Of a DNA stretch of 64,000 nt, positions 49,993 through 59,468 are shown piece after piece. Numbering within the stretch: the stretch's first letter is position 1; the number at the start of each line of letters is the position of its first letter. The notes beneath the pieces were generated by a model. It had not been told where the DNA came from. It saw only the letters and a list, made by a program, of their open reading frames with translations, and did not search any database. The stretch lies in the NCBI GenBank assembly GCA_017415555.1, contig JAFQGF010000056.1:1-64000 (forward strand). Reading direction: 5' to 3'. The DNA is from Akkermansia sp. Lineage in GTDB: Bacteria; Verrucomicrobiota; Verrucomicrobiia; Verrucomicrobiales; Akkermansiaceae. The translations under genes were made by a program, and so were the position numbers.

Positions 49993-50631
49993 ATGAAGAT
50001 TAACCATATATGCCTGATGCCCGGCCACAGTACGAAAGACGGTGGTGCGGTGGTATGCGGGGAGCCGGAGCCGGGGCTGAGTGAATATCAGCTTGCGAGC
50101 CGCTACCTGCCGGAGATAGCACGCGGTCTGCGGGCGCGTGGCTATGATGTGACGATAACCAGCCGCGAGCAAGCGGGCGGCACCACGCCCTCATACAGCG
50201 GGCGTGCAGCACTGGCCACGGGGGCGCAACTGGCCGTGGAGTTTCATTTCAACAGCGCCGGAGCAAGTGCCAGCGGCGCAGAATGCTTGTACTGGTATGC
50301 CAGCAGCAAGGGTGAGTATGTGGCCAAGGTGTTGGCGGGAAGCTGTGCGACAGTGCTTGGCCTGCGCAACAGGGGAGCAAAGCCGCGATTCAGCAATGCC
50401 GTACAGGCGCGTGCCCACGGGTATGATGCAAGCGCGGCACGTGGCGCGGGCATGTTTGAAACCTGTTGGGATAGCCCGCAAGTGTGCATATCGGTAATGG
50501 TAGAGCCGTGTTTTGCGGGCAGTAATGAGGTGGACGCTGTGCGACTGTTGCGCACGGTGGCCAATGGAGAATTTGCCGCAGCCATGGTGGAAGCCATAGA
50601 CATGGCGGCGAAAGGAATTGAAAACAACTGA
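49993..50631 (+). CDS. Phage endolysin, N-acetylmuramoyl-L-alanine amidase (Amidase_3)
   Basis: The 212-residue enzyme cuts the amide bond between MurNAc and the stem peptide. Zinc ligands are seen as His in LMPGHSTKDGG, Glu in LSEYQLA and His in AVEFHFNSAG; a catalytic Glu is in VMVEPCF. The start at 49993 (MKINHICLMPGHS) removes a repeat-derived extension. It has no signal peptide, so it needs a holin, probably the next gene. Confidence 0.9.
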   Translation: MKINHICLMPGHSTKDGGAVVCGEPEPGLSEYQLASRYLPEIARGLRARGYDVTITSREQAGGTTPSYSGRAALATGAQLAVEFHFNSAGASASGAECLYWYASSKGEYVAKVLAGSCATVLGLRNRGAKPRFSNAVQARAHGYDASAARGAGMFETCWDSPQVCISVMVEPCFAGSNEVDAVRLLRTVANGEFAAAMVEAIDMAAKGIENN

Positions 50632-50645
50632 GCACGCTTGGCACC

Positions 50646-50957
50646 ATGATGGCAACGGTAATAGCAGCGGCATTGGAGCCAACAGAGGCGCAGCAATGGT
50701 GGTGGGTGTTTGCCGCCGTGATAACAACCTGCGCGGGCTGGTTTGGCTGGCAGAAGTTGAAGCAAAGCGGTGATGGCGGCTATGTGACACGTAAAGAACA
50801 CCGTGAGGATATAACCCGGCTGCATAAAAAGATTGAAGAGAGCGACAACCGGACGCAGCAACAGCTCAACACCATTACAGCCGTGCTGTACCGCGTGGAC
50901 GGCAAGCTTGAAGTGATGGCCGGCAAACCCACGCCCAATGATACCAAGAAAGAATAA
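50646..50957 (+). CDS. Holin-like small membrane protein
   Basis: 103 residues, one TM with aromatic border (QQWWWVFAAVITTCAGWFGWQKL, about 16-38), then a charged coiled-coil (EHREDITRLHKKIEESDNRTQQQLNTITAVL). It lies 14 nt after the amidase. This could be a holin or an inner-membrane spanin-type protein. Confidence 0.65.
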   Translation: MMATVIAAALEPTEAQQWWWVFAAVITTCAGWFGWQKLKQSGDGGYVTRKEHREDITRLHKKIEESDNRTQQQLNTITAVLYRVDGKLEVMAGKPTPNDTKKE

Positions 50958-51002
50958 CCCCCAATCGGGATTTACGAATTACGATTTACGAATTACGAAG
51001 TT

Positions 51003-51272
51003 ATGAGCAGCTACGAAGAGAACGCCCGCCTGCGGCTTGAGATCCTGCGCCAACTTGCCCAGACGCCGGCAGGCTATATGCAGGCCGAAACGCCGCTATT
51101 CAACAGCGTGGCACTGGCCATGTGCCCCGACCCTACGCGGGCAGATTTTACCGCCGCGCTTGCGCGGTTGGAAGCAGATAAAGCCATACTGTGCGAGACT
51201 ACGCCGTACAGGGGCAAGCTGTACACCATCACCGCCTACGGGCGCGCATGCCTTGCAGATGCGCTGAATTAA
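51003..51272 (+). CDS. Winged-helix-like phage protein
   Basis: 89 residues (MSSYEENARLRLEILRQLAQTPAGYMQAETPLFN), with a wing-like RGKLYTITAYGRACL. It is in the position of Mu gp25/gp26, before the gp27-like gene. The leader contains TTTACGAATTACGA repeats like those in the host intergenic islands. Confidence 0.65.
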   Translation: MSSYEENARLRLEILRQLAQTPAGYMQAETPLFNSVALAMCPDPTRADFTAALARLEADKAILCETTPYRGKLYTITAYGRACLADALN

Positions 51273-51280
51273 CCGCCGCC

Positions 51281-51796
51281 ATGACCCCGACCCACCAGAA
51301 GAAGCTGAGAGCTGACAGCAAATTTGCCCTGCTCACCGAAGAGCAGCGCGGGGAGCTGGCCGACCTGATGCTTAGCGGGCAGGCAACGCAGCGGGATGCG
51401 CTTGATTGGTTGGCCGGCCACGGTGTAACGGTAAGCGCACAGAGCTTGAGCGAGTATTACCGCAACCGGGTTTTGCCGTTGCGTTATGAGCGCATGATAG
51501 CGGCTGCCGCCACGCTGAACAAACTGCGCAGCGCAGAGGTGGCCAGCGCCACGCATGAAGCGGTGGCACAGCGTGCCTTTCAGCTCGCCACGGAGCAGGA
51601 AATGGATCCGAAACTGCTTGCCACCTTTTATACCCTCATGCTGCAAGGGCAGCAGAGTGACCGCGAAGAGCGCAAGCTGCGCTTGGCCGAAGATCGGGCA
51701 CGCAAGGCCGATGAAGCCGAAGCCGCTGCCAAGGATAGCACGCTCACCCCGGAGCAGAAGGCAGAGCGTATCAAGGCCATTTTCGGCCTGAATTAA
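51281..51796 (+). CDS. DUF3486/Mu gp27-like protein (terminase small-subunit position)
   Basis: 171 residues. The N-terminal DNA-binding part is TEEQRGELADLMLSGQATQRDALDWLAGHGVTVSAQSLSEYYRN, with a long helical C-terminus. In Mu-like phages gp27 precedes the large terminase and probably recognises DNA for packaging. It starts 8 nt after the previous stop. Confidence 0.8.
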   Translation: MTPTHQKKLRADSKFALLTEEQRGELADLMLSGQATQRDALDWLAGHGVTVSAQSLSEYYRNRVLPLRYERMIAAAATLNKLRSAEVASATHEAVAQRAFQLATEQEMDPKLLATFYTLMLQGQQSDREERKLRLAEDRARKADEAEAAAKDSTLTPEQKAERIKAIFGLN

Positions 51797-51830
51797 GCAA
51801 GATTTTACCTGCAAAGAGAGAGCAAGAATC

Positions 51831-53354
51831 ATGGGAAACAAGACACCACGCACTGCCACAGGGAAAGCGAAGGCGAAAGCCCCCGCCAAGGCGGCGCGTG
51901 GTGATGCGGCCATTGCCGCAAACCCGCTCAATATCCTTTTACCCTACCAGCGCGCAGTGGTAGAAGACAAGAGCCGCTTTCTTGCGTGCTGTTTCAGCCG
52001 TCAGAGCGGCAAGAGCTTTACCGTTGCCGCGCGTGAAGCCCGGCGGCTCATGAGTGTGCCGAAGCTTACTGTGGTGATAGCTGCGCCGTCAGAGCGTCAG
52101 AGCCATGAAAGCCTTGAAAAAGTAAAAGACTGGTTGCGGGCATTTGGTGAGGCTTACGCAGATGAGGAAGAATTTTTCAGCGGTGATGAGATAGAAAAGA
52201 GCTTCAAAGCGAAGGCAATCAAGCTGCCGAATGAAAGCCGCTGCATAGCGGTGCCGGGGCGCCCTGACACGGTGCGCGGTTTCTCTGGTGATATTTGGCT
52301 TGATGAGTTTGCTTTCTTTGAGGATCCGGCGAGCACATGGAAGGCGATTGTCCCCTCAATCCTCAACCCGCTGCGCGGTGGTGAAAAGAGCTTCATCATA
52401 ACCAGTACCCCGAATGGTAAGGGGGCACGCGGCAAGCGTTTTTATGAGATAATGACCGGGCAGGCAAGTGGCAAATGGGCCACGCATTTGGTGCCGCTGA
52501 AAAAGGCGATTGCAGATGGCCTGCCGGTTGATTATGACGAAATGTGCGCCCTGCTGGCAGACCCTCTGGCCATTGCTCAGGAATTGGATTGCGAATTCTT
52601 GGACGCTACGAACGAGCTGCTGCCGCTTGATTTGATAGCCGCTGCCACCAGTACGGAGGCCACGCTGACCCGCCCGGCAGAGTGGTGGCAGCAGGCACGT
52701 GCGCGCCGGGCTGATATACGGCTTGGCATTGACTTTGGGCGAACGAATGACCCAACCGTATGCGTGGCGTTGGAAAAGGTGGCCGGGCTTGAGGTGGTGC
52801 GGGAAGTGCTGGTACTGCGCAACATGCCCACCGATGAGCAGGAAGCTATATTAACCACCCGCGTGGGCGTGTGTGTGCGCGCGTGCCATGACTACACAGG
52901 CCCGGGCATTGGGCTTGGCGATTATCTGGTGCGCACGCATGGTGAGTACAAGCCCACCGGGCACCATTTGGGCAAGGTGGAACTGTGCCGCTTTTCGCAA
53001 CAGTTCAAGTGTGAGATATTCCCGCGCTTGCGCCGCGCCTTTGAGCCACCGGTGGTGATACGTATTCCGGCAGATCCCGCCCTGCGCGATGACCTGCACG
53101 CCATGCAGCAGCTTGTAAGTGGTGAGCATTTTTCGTATGAAGCACCGCGCACCAAAGAGGGGCACAGCGACCGCTGCACGGCCTTGGCCTTGGCACACCG
53201 TGCCTGTGAGGGTGCGGTGGTGTGCGCCCCGCAAAGCTACCGCAGCCGGGCAACCGGCAACCCACGCCGCCGCACAGGTGCGCGGCAGAAGTTGAACCGC
53301 ACCATTATGCAGAACGTAGCCGCGCGCCATGCCGTGCGCGGGCAAATCCGCTGA
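51831..53354 (+). CDS. Terminase large subunit (Mu gp28-like)
   Basis: The 507-residue motor packages DNA. Walker A is in CCFSRQSGKSFTVAA (about 42-56), Walker B in DIWLDEFAFF (about 155), coupling motif in SFIITSTPNGKG. The RNase H-like nuclease has Asp in LGIDFGRTNDPTV (about 300) and later acidic residues. The N-terminus is basic and Ala-rich. Confidence 0.93.
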   Translation: MGNKTPRTATGKAKAKAPAKAARGDAAIAANPLNILLPYQRAVVEDKSRFLACCFSRQSGKSFTVAAREARRLMSVPKLTVVIAAPSERQSHESLEKVKDWLRAFGEAYADEEEFFSGDEIEKSFKAKAIKLPNESRCIAVPGRPDTVRGFSGDIWLDEFAFFEDPASTWKAIVPSILNPLRGGEKSFIITSTPNGKGARGKRFYEIMTGQASGKWATHLVPLKKAIADGLPVDYDEMCALLADPLAIAQELDCEFLDATNELLPLDLIAAATSTEATLTRPAEWWQQARARRADIRLGIDFGRTNDPTVCVALEKVAGLEVVREVLVLRNMPTDEQEAILTTRVGVCVRACHDYTGPGIGLGDYLVRTHGEYKPTGHHLGKVELCRFSQQFKCEIFPRLRRAFEPPVVIRIPADPALRDDLHAMQQLVSGEHFSYEAPRTKEGHSDRCTALALAHRACEGAVVCAPQSYRSRATGNPRRRTGARQKLNRTIMQNVAARHAVRGQIR

Positions 53355-53368
53355 GAGAGAGAATAAAC

Positions 53369-55639
53369 ATGCTGACCGATACCACAGAGACAAGCCTATC
53401 CCTTACAAAAGCGCGCCACATTGGCGGGCGAGTGGCTCAGGAGTTCCGCCGTGCAAGCGCGGGAGCCCTGCGCCCCGGCCGTGCCGCAGAGCGTGCGCAG
53501 AAAAACCAGCTTCAACAGCTCACGGCAGAGCGGTGCGCTGACCTTTACAACGCCCTGCGCCGTGGGTGGCTGGCAGATGTGATGATTGCATGGGATGAGC
53601 TGGAAGAGTATGACGACATTCTCAGTACGGTGGCCGACAAGCGCGCGGCCGGGTTGGCAGAGTGTGAGGCAAGCATATTGCCGGATTCTGCCATGATTGG
53701 TGAGAATGAAGAATTGCGCGCCATGGCCGACCGGCAACAGGCTTTCCTCGTGCATTACCTCAGCCGTATTGTGAACATGGAAGAGGCAATCGCGCACCTT
53801 GGCAGTGCTGCTTTCCGTGGCTTTGCCCACTTGTACAAGCACACGCGAGAGGACGGCAGCCTGCAACTGGTGGTGTTCCCGCAGTGGTACTTTGCCCGCC
53901 CTGCGGGTACGGGCTATCTTTTGAACCCGACAGCAGCGAGCAGCACCGGCGAGCTTTACGAGCTGAACCCGGCAAGCTGGATTGTGCGAGAGGTGAAGCG
54001 GCCCATTGATTTGGTGGCCATGTTTGCCTGTGTGGCTAAGTACAACGCAGAGCAAGGCAATGCCAGTTTCTTGGAGGTTTTCGGCAATCCTTCCATTTTC
54101 TTTGAGTACCCGCCCGGCACCAGCGATGAGCGCGCCCGCGAATATGACGCGGTGGTGCGCGAGATGATAGGCGATGGGCGCGGCGGCTTCCCTGCCGGTG
54201 GCAAAATTACCACGGTGGAAAGCAAGGCCGCCGGCGGGCAAAGTTTCATTGATGCAGCCACTTGGGCCAACAAAAAGATTGTGCGCAAGGCGCTTGGCGG
54301 CGAGCTCACGCTACTGAGCGAGAGCGGCAGCGGCACGCTGGCCGGCGGTGCGCATGAGGATGGCCTGATTTCTCTTTACAAGGCAGATGCCAAGAGTATA
54401 GCCGCCGTGCTGCATGAACAGCTTTTCAAGCCGGCGATACAAGACGCTTTCCCGGGTGCGCCGGTGCTGGTGCGCTACAAGCTCGACTATCCGCAGCAAT
54501 ACGATATTGCCGTGGAAACTGCCGCCATTGCCACGCTGGTGAATGCGGGCTTTAAGCCAAGCACGGAACAGGTGAAAGAGCGCACCGGCTATGATTGCAC
54601 AGAGGTGGCCACCGCTGCTTCACAGGGCATGAATATGGGCACCCCGCCCGCTTGGCAAGGCGGCGGCATGAGCATGAACCGTGAAGAGACGTGGGCTGAT
54701 GGCCCCGGCTACGAGTCTCGCGGGGCTCGCTTTCTACGCCGTGGTGATTCTGTCTCCGATGGCGAAGACGCCGGCGAGTCTCCGACAGAATCAGAGCCGC
54801 CACTGACGGATGACGAATGGGCACAGTTTGAGGCTGCCGGGCAGGTTGATGCCGGACACCTTGAACGCATGCGCGCTGCCATAGAAGCAAAATTAATAGC
54901 GGCGGCAGAGCCGTACAGGGAACAAAACGCGCAAAACGCCCCACAAACGCCTGCAAGCCCTGCGGTGGGTACTTTTACGAAAAACAGGCAAAACACCCCT
55001 GCGGAGCCTATGCGGAGCGCGAAAAACGGGCAAAATGCCCTGCGCGGTGGATTCTTTGGGCGCGTGATGGGGTATATACGGCATATTTTCACGAATAAGG
55101 GGCCGCACAAATGCACGGCTACAAAACGAGCCTGCCCGCTTACTGCGGTGGGCGAACTGGCAGAAAGCTGCAAGCGTGGTTATGTGCGACCGGCGCGTCA
55201 CGAGTCAGCCAAGGCCCGCAAGGAATATCAAGCGGAAATTGCGCAGGCGGCAGCAGAAGGCAAGTTAAGCGTGACAAGTGAAGCCACGGGGCAACCGCTG
55301 GCATTCACAGAGGAAACGGTAAAGCACCTGCGTTTGCAAAATGATCAGCAATATAATATGCGCATGGATAATGTGGGCAACTTTCTTGCCACTGCTCATG
55401 ATCCTGACTATGTGATGGAGCAAAAAAACGGGAAGGAGCTTGAAAGGGTTTATTTGCGCGCGATGAATGACGGAAGCGGCAAAAAGGGCAACCGTGGCAA
55501 AGAACGCTACTTTTGTGTGGTAGAAAAGGCAACCAGCATGCCGGGGCAGATGTATACGGCCTATGAGATAGAAGAATCCGGCAACTACGGAAGGAAAATC
55601 AAGCCAAATAGAATTACGTACCAGAAGAAACGCAGATAA
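53369..55639 (+). CDS. Phage portal protein (DUF935) with C-terminal toxin/RNase-like extension
   Basis: A 756-residue protein. Residues 1 to about 440 match the DUF935/Mu gp29 portal, through which DNA enters the head (IAWDELEEYDDILSTVADKR and FGNPSIFFEYPPGTSDERAREYDAVVREM). A Pro/Gln-rich linker follows (about 460-585). The last 150 residues (LAFTEETVKHLRLQNDQQYN, NVGNFLATAHDPDYVM, KERYFCVVEKATS) resemble the phage barnase/EndoU/ColicinE5-RelE-like domains found on virion proteins. The call for this tail is an inference from pattern. The start is at 53369 (MLTDTTETSLS). Confidence 0.82.
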   Translation: MLTDTTETSLSLTKARHIGGRVAQEFRRASAGALRPGRAAERAQKNQLQQLTAERCADLYNALRRGWLADVMIAWDELEEYDDILSTVADKRAAGLAECEASILPDSAMIGENEELRAMADRQQAFLVHYLSRIVNMEEAIAHLGSAAFRGFAHLYKHTREDGSLQLVVFPQWYFARPAGTGYLLNPTAASSTGELYELNPASWIVREVKRPIDLVAMFACVAKYNAEQGNASFLEVFGNPSIFFEYPPGTSDERAREYDAVVREMIGDGRGGFPAGGKITTVESKAAGGQSFIDAATWANKKIVRKALGGELTLLSESGSGTLAGGAHEDGLISLYKADAKSIAAVLHEQLFKPAIQDAFPGAPVLVRYKLDYPQQYDIAVETAAIATLVNAGFKPSTEQVKERTGYDCTEVATAASQGMNMGTPPAWQGGGMSMNREETWADGPGYESRGARFLRRGDSVSDGEDAGESPTESEPPLTDDEWAQFEAAGQVDAGHLERMRAAIEAKLIAAAEPYREQNAQNAPQTPASPAVGTFTKNRQNTPAEPMRSAKNGQNALRGGFFGRVMGYIRHIFTNKGPHKCTATKRACPLTAVGELAESCKRGYVRPARHESAKARKEYQAEIAQAAAEGKLSVTSEATGQPLAFTEETVKHLRLQNDQQYNMRMDNVGNFLATAHDPDYVMEQKNGKELERVYLRAMNDGSGKKGNRGKERYFCVVEKATSMPGQMYTAYEIEESGNYGRKIKPNRITYQKKRR

Positions 55640-55764
55640 AAAAATCCCGCCGGCGGCTATTTCCGGCGATCGCCCGGGCCTGCTCCTGACGTGATAGCCC
55701 ACACAAAGGAACAGCGGGAACGGGCACAACGTAACACAGCAGCAACATAAAGTCAACAGTAAAA

Positions 55765-56745
55765 ATGAAAATAATTCAACGCAGTGCGCTGGCAAACCAG
55801 CGGAAGCCCTCTGACGGCTGGCAGATTATTGAGGCCGCAGGGGAACACTCTTGCCATATCACCACGCCGGAGGGCGAACAGGTGCCGGCGGTGATGATTA
55901 TCGACAATGCGGCCATTGAGGCGATTGTAGAGGCGGGCGTACCGGCAGAAGGGCTGCTGGTGGACAAAGACCACCTGAGCCACGACATGAGCCAGAGCAC
56001 GGAGGCGCTGGCATGGGTGCGCGAGCTGGCCGCCTGCCCGCGAGAGGATGACGCGGGGAGCTATGACCTTGCCGCATGGCTGGAACTGACGGCGAGCGGC
56101 CGCCCGCTGATAGCGGGTAAGGTGTACAAGCATTTTTCCACAGAATACCTTTTAGAGCATTGTGAGCAGGTGGCGGAAGACAGCTACCGCCCGCAGAGGC
56201 TTGACGGCTTGGCATTGACCAACCGACCGAACAACCCCGGCCAGCGGCCTATTACTAACAGGCTGGCAGCCAACCCAAACAACAACCAAACAACAAAAAT
56301 GAATATCACTGAAAGCGATATGATGACGGCCCTTGCCAAGCTTGGCTTGGGTGAAGAGGCCACGGGCGAAGATCTGCTCAAGGCCATTGACGATTTGCAG
56401 CTTTCTGTTCAGAACAGCGAGCAGGCTGCTGCGGAAGAGATTGTCAAGAATACTGATACGGAAGGCGAGCTGGACAAGGAAGAACAGCAGCTTTATGCCG
56501 ATGAGGTGGTGAAGAACCGTGAGCGTGGCCTGCGCCTGCTCAACCGCCGCCTGCGCAAGACCGGAGCCAACCACAACCGTGGCCCCGTTGCCCCGTCTGC
56601 GGTGCGCCCGCGCGCCGTGCTTGGCGGGCAGCAGCCCGGCGAGATGATGGTGGCCAACCGTGCCCGCGAGATTCAGCGCAGTTGCCCCGATAAGAATTGG
56701 ACGACTTGCTACAACGAAGCCCGCCGCGAACTGTGCGGGCGCTGA
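55765..56745 (+). CDS. Phage prohead protease with nested scaffold
   Basis: The 326-residue protein is in the Mu gpI position. The protease part (1 to about 175) has VDKDHLSHD and GLALTNRPNNPGQRP, as in Mu-like head proteases. An in-frame ATG at 56299 behind CAACAACAAAA would yield a 148-residue scaffold, the same nested arrangement as Mu I/Z. A 125-bp gap with no gene precedes it (55640-55764). Confidence 0.82.
   Translation: MKIIQRSALANQRKPSDGWQIIEAAGEHSCHITTPEGEQVPAVMIIDNAAIEAIVEAGVPAEGLLVDKDHLSHDMSQSTEALAWVRELAACPREDDAGSYDLAAWLELTASGRPLIAGKVYKHFSTEYLLEHCEQVAEDSYRPQRLDGLALTNRPNNPGQRPITNRLAANPNNNQTTKMNITESDMMTALAKLGLGEEATGEDLLKAIDDLQLSVQNSEQAAAEEIVKNTDTEGELDKEEQQLYADEVVKNRERGLRLLNRRLRKTGANHNRGPVAPSAVRPRAVLGGQQPGEMMVANRAREIQRSCPDKNWTTCYNEARRELCGR
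56299..56745 (+). CDS. Scaffold protein nested in the protease gene
   Basis: 148 residues (MNITESDMMTALAKLGLGEEATGEDLL), acidic and helical with a basic C-terminus. The start codon has an A/C-rich leader like those of the neighbouring phage genes. In Mu gpZ is made the same way from within gpI. Inference from position and leader. Confidence 0.5.
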   Translation: MNITESDMMTALAKLGLGEEATGEDLLKAIDDLQLSVQNSEQAAAEEIVKNTDTEGELDKEEQQLYADEVVKNRERGLRLLNRRLRKTGANHNRGPVAPSAVRPRAVLGGQQPGEMMVANRAREIQRSCPDKNWTTCYNEARRELCGR

Positions 56746-56779
56746 TACCCAAAATCAACCAATCAAAACAAGAATAAAT

Positions 56780-57181
56780 ATGGCTATTATTCGCGATTCT
56801 GCCATTATTGTGGCAACGGCTGCCGTGGATTTTACGGCAGAGGAAGAAGGCAAGGCGGTTTTCATTGTGAAGCCGCTTGATGTGGCCGGCGGCTGTGAGG
56901 CATACGCCACGCAGGCTGCTGCAACCGGTGCCGCCAATGGCACGGGCACTGTAACCGCCATTCTGGTGCGAGCTGCTGCTACGGGTGAGCCCGTGGAAGT
57001 TGCACTGCCGGGCTGTGGCGCTATTGTAGAAGGCCGCTGCGGCGGTGCTGTGACTGCCGGGGCTGAGCTTGCGGCGGGCACGGATGGCACGCTGACTGTG
57101 GCCGGAAGTGGTGCCACGGTGGTGGCCGTGGCCCTGAGCGCCGGCGAGAGCGGCGATCTTATCCCTTGCACGATGAAGTAA
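56780..57181 (+). CDS. Head decoration-like protein
   Basis: 133 residues (MAIIRDSAIIVATAAVDFTAEEEG), rich in Gly, Ala, Val and Thr, with a beta-barrel pattern like small capsid-stabilising proteins. It lies directly before the major capsid gene, the usual decoration position. Confidence 0.65.
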   Translation: MAIIRDSAIIVATAAVDFTAEEEGKAVFIVKPLDVAGGCEAYATQAAATGAANGTGTVTAILVRAAATGEPVEVALPGCGAIVEGRCGGAVTAGAELAAGTDGTLTVAGSGATVVAVALSAGESGDLIPCTMK

Positions 57182-57203
57182 CCCCCAACGATAACAAAAC
57201 GAT

Positions 57204-58160
57204 ATGAGCAACGTAACTTATTCCGCCGATACGGTGAACCGGCCTTTGACTGATTTTGCCGTTGGCCTGTGGCCGGAGCTGACCAAGGGCACCATTGCCG
57301 AATTTGTGGCACCCACGGTGCCAGTGCAAAGCACGGATGGTGAATATGCGCAGTTTGACACCGGCATTCCCTTTGACCGCGTAAACACGCAGATTGATGA
57401 TGACGCCGACCTGCCGCAGGTGAAGTTCAACGGCACACGCGCCAAGTTCAACATTCGCCCGCATGGCCTGCAAATCCCTATTTCTGACTTTGCCCACCAC
57501 CGCAGTGGCTCGGCAGCCGATGTGTACGAGCAGGCCAAGATTAAGAATATGCTGAGCCAGCAGCTTATTGCCCGCGAGTTCGCGGTGGCTGATATGGTGG
57601 CAAAATCCACCCGCGTGGCCGATGGTGCCACGTATGGCACATGGAAGGGCACGGCCGGGGCGCAGGCTGATATTATCGGCCAGCTTGATGATCTGATTGT
57701 GAAGGTTACAACGGATTGCGGCGGCGGTATCATGCCCAATAAGATGGTGATTCCGCTTGGTCTGTGGGTGCTTATTAAGAACCACCCCAGCGTGCGCGAG
57801 CGACTGGCCGGTATTAAGAGCGCGGCCGCGTTGAGTGAGTTTGCCGGGATGCTGGCAAACCCTGCGATTGATATTCGCATTGGCTCCATTTGCTACAATG
57901 CGGGCAAGCCGGGGCGGGCAAAGGCCATGACGCCGATTTACAATAGCAGCATTCTGCTTTTCCATGGCGAAGATACGCCCACCACAGAGGATTTCAGCTT
58001 CATGAAAACCTTTATGCTGGATGATGCCAACTTCAACGCCAATGGTACTGTGCATACCGTGCGCAATAAGCTGAATAACGGTGATATTCATTATGTGCAA
58101 TGGGCACAGGATGTGCGCGAGACTGCAAGCCACGCCGGCATTGTGGTGAATGTGAAGTGA
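57204..58160 (+). CDS. Major capsid protein
   Basis: A 318-residue protein in the Mu gp34 position. It has VNRPLTDFAVGLWPELTKGTIAEFVAPTVPVQ at the N-terminus, a helix with QAKIKNMLSQQLIAREFAVADMV (about 112-134) and MPNKMVIPLGLWVLIKNHPSVRERL. The HK97-type P-domain is suggested by the order of helices and strands. It starts 22 nt after the decoration gene. Confidence 0.85.
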   Translation: MSNVTYSADTVNRPLTDFAVGLWPELTKGTIAEFVAPTVPVQSTDGEYAQFDTGIPFDRVNTQIDDDADLPQVKFNGTRAKFNIRPHGLQIPISDFAHHRSGSAADVYEQAKIKNMLSQQLIAREFAVADMVAKSTRVADGATYGTWKGTAGAQADIIGQLDDLIVKVTTDCGGGIMPNKMVIPLGLWVLIKNHPSVRERLAGIKSAAALSEFAGMLANPAIDIRIGSICYNAGKPGRAKAMTPIYNSSILLFHGEDTPTTEDFSFMKTFMLDDANFNANGTVHTVRNKLNNGDIHYVQWAQDVRETASHAGIVVNVK

Positions 58161-58175
58161 TGAAAGGGAACCGCT

Positions 58176-58703
58176 ATGCGTTGGGCAGCTATTAACTTTG
58201 ATAACCTGCGCGCCGGTTTTGCACCGGGCGAGCGTGCCGCCATGCTGAATGCTGAGTCTGCCGTGCTGCGTGCTGAGGTGGGCCGCAGGGAGCGTGAGGG
58301 GGCGCTGACACCGGAGGAAGCGGCAGAGGAATTGAAGGGAATTGACGCCCGCGCAGAAGCCCTGTGGCTGGCCGCTGTACAGGCGGCAGCCACGGAGCTG
58401 GTGGCAGAGATACGCGCAGAGGTGGCGAGCAGCGGCCGCGTGGCGATGAATGCAGAGCCGCTGACCGTACCGGAGGGGCTGCTGCGCAGCGCCACCAGCG
58501 TGCTGCGCTACCACCTCTTAACCCGCTACAACTGCCAGATAAGCGATGACCGCAAGCAAACGTACCTTGACGCCAAGGAGCTGCTGGCCGCCGTGCGGCG
58601 GGGGGAAGTGAACCTTGACCCGGCGGCAGATGCACTGCCCCGGCCAAGCTACCGCCGCCGCAAGTCAAAGAATTTCACCGTAAACCGACCGGGGATTATG
58701 TGA
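58176..58703 (+). CDS. Mu gp36-like (DUF1320) head-tail protein
   Basis: 175 residues. The C-terminal half (SVLRYHLLTRYNCQISDDRKQTYLDAKELLAAVRRGEVNLDP) has the DUF1320 pattern seen in Mu gp36, probably a head-completion protein. It starts 15 nt after the capsid gene. Confidence 0.75.
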   Translation: MRWAAINFDNLRAGFAPGERAAMLNAESAVLRAEVGRREREGALTPEEAAEELKGIDARAEALWLAAVQAAATELVAEIRAEVASSGRVAMNAEPLTVPEGLLRSATSVLRYHLLTRYNCQISDDRKQTYLDAKELLAAVRRGEVNLDPAADALPRPSYRRRKSKNFTVNRPGIM

Positions 58704-58715
58704 CCCACCACCGCC

Positions 58716-59468
58716 ATGGCTACGGATCAGAAAGAACACATTGAGGAAAAGAAGCTGCAACCCATTGCGCTGAGCTCAGCACAATGGGAAGCGATGAGCC
58801 GCGAATTCCGCGAGGCCTCTTTCTGGATTGCCGGGCAGGAACAGGTGGCCGCGCTGGCTGTGTACCGCAAAGCCGCTGCCATGGTGGCTGCCGGTGATGT
58901 GAGTTCAACGGAGGTGCGCCGTGCTGTGCGTGCTGCGTTGGCTGCCGCCAACTATATGCCCGCAGATATTGACGATGTGGGCACGTTCCGCGATATTCGC
59001 ACGCCTGCACGCATGGAGTTTATTATCCGCACCAATGTGGAAATGGCAGCAGGTTACGCTCGCCATAAGGCATTTAATGGCTCTTTGTCGCACCCCGCGC
59101 AACGACTTGTCCGCGCCGGGCACCGGCAACAGCCGCGAGATTGGGAACAGCGGTGGCGCATTGCTTATGGCAGTTTGCCGCCGGGTGAGCGCGAAAAGGC
59201 TTGCGCCGGGGACATGGTGGCGCGTAATGACTGCCTGATATGGCAGCGCCTCAGCCGTTTTGATCAACCGTACCCGCCATTTGATTACAATTCAGGCATG
59301 GTGTTGCGTGCGGTAACGTACAGCGAAGCCGTGGCACTGGGCATTGCTATGGATGGCTACGGTGATGGCGAACAGGCGAGCTTTGCCAGCGATGCCCGCA
59401 AGCCGGATTTGTCCGGACTGACTGCAGAACAGGCTGCGGAACTTGAAAAATGGATGGCTGCACAATGA
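58716..59468 (+). CDS. Possible MuF-like minor head protein
   Basis: 250 residues. RMEFIIRTNVEMAAGYARHKA (about 105-125) recalls the conserved helix of MuF/gp30-type minor head proteins. In Mu that gene lies right after the portal; here it would be displaced beyond the capsid genes. The call is tentative. It overlaps the next gene by 4 nt. Confidence 0.5.
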   Translation: MATDQKEHIEEKKLQPIALSSAQWEAMSREFREASFWIAGQEQVAALAVYRKAAAMVAAGDVSSTEVRRAVRAALAAANYMPADIDDVGTFRDIRTPARMEFIIRTNVEMAAGYARHKAFNGSLSHPAQRLVRAGHRQQPRDWEQRWRIAYGSLPPGEREKACAGDMVARNDCLIWQRLSRFDQPYPPFDYNSGMVLRAVTYSEAVALGIAMDGYGDGEQASFASDARKPDLSGLTAEQAAELEKWMAAQ

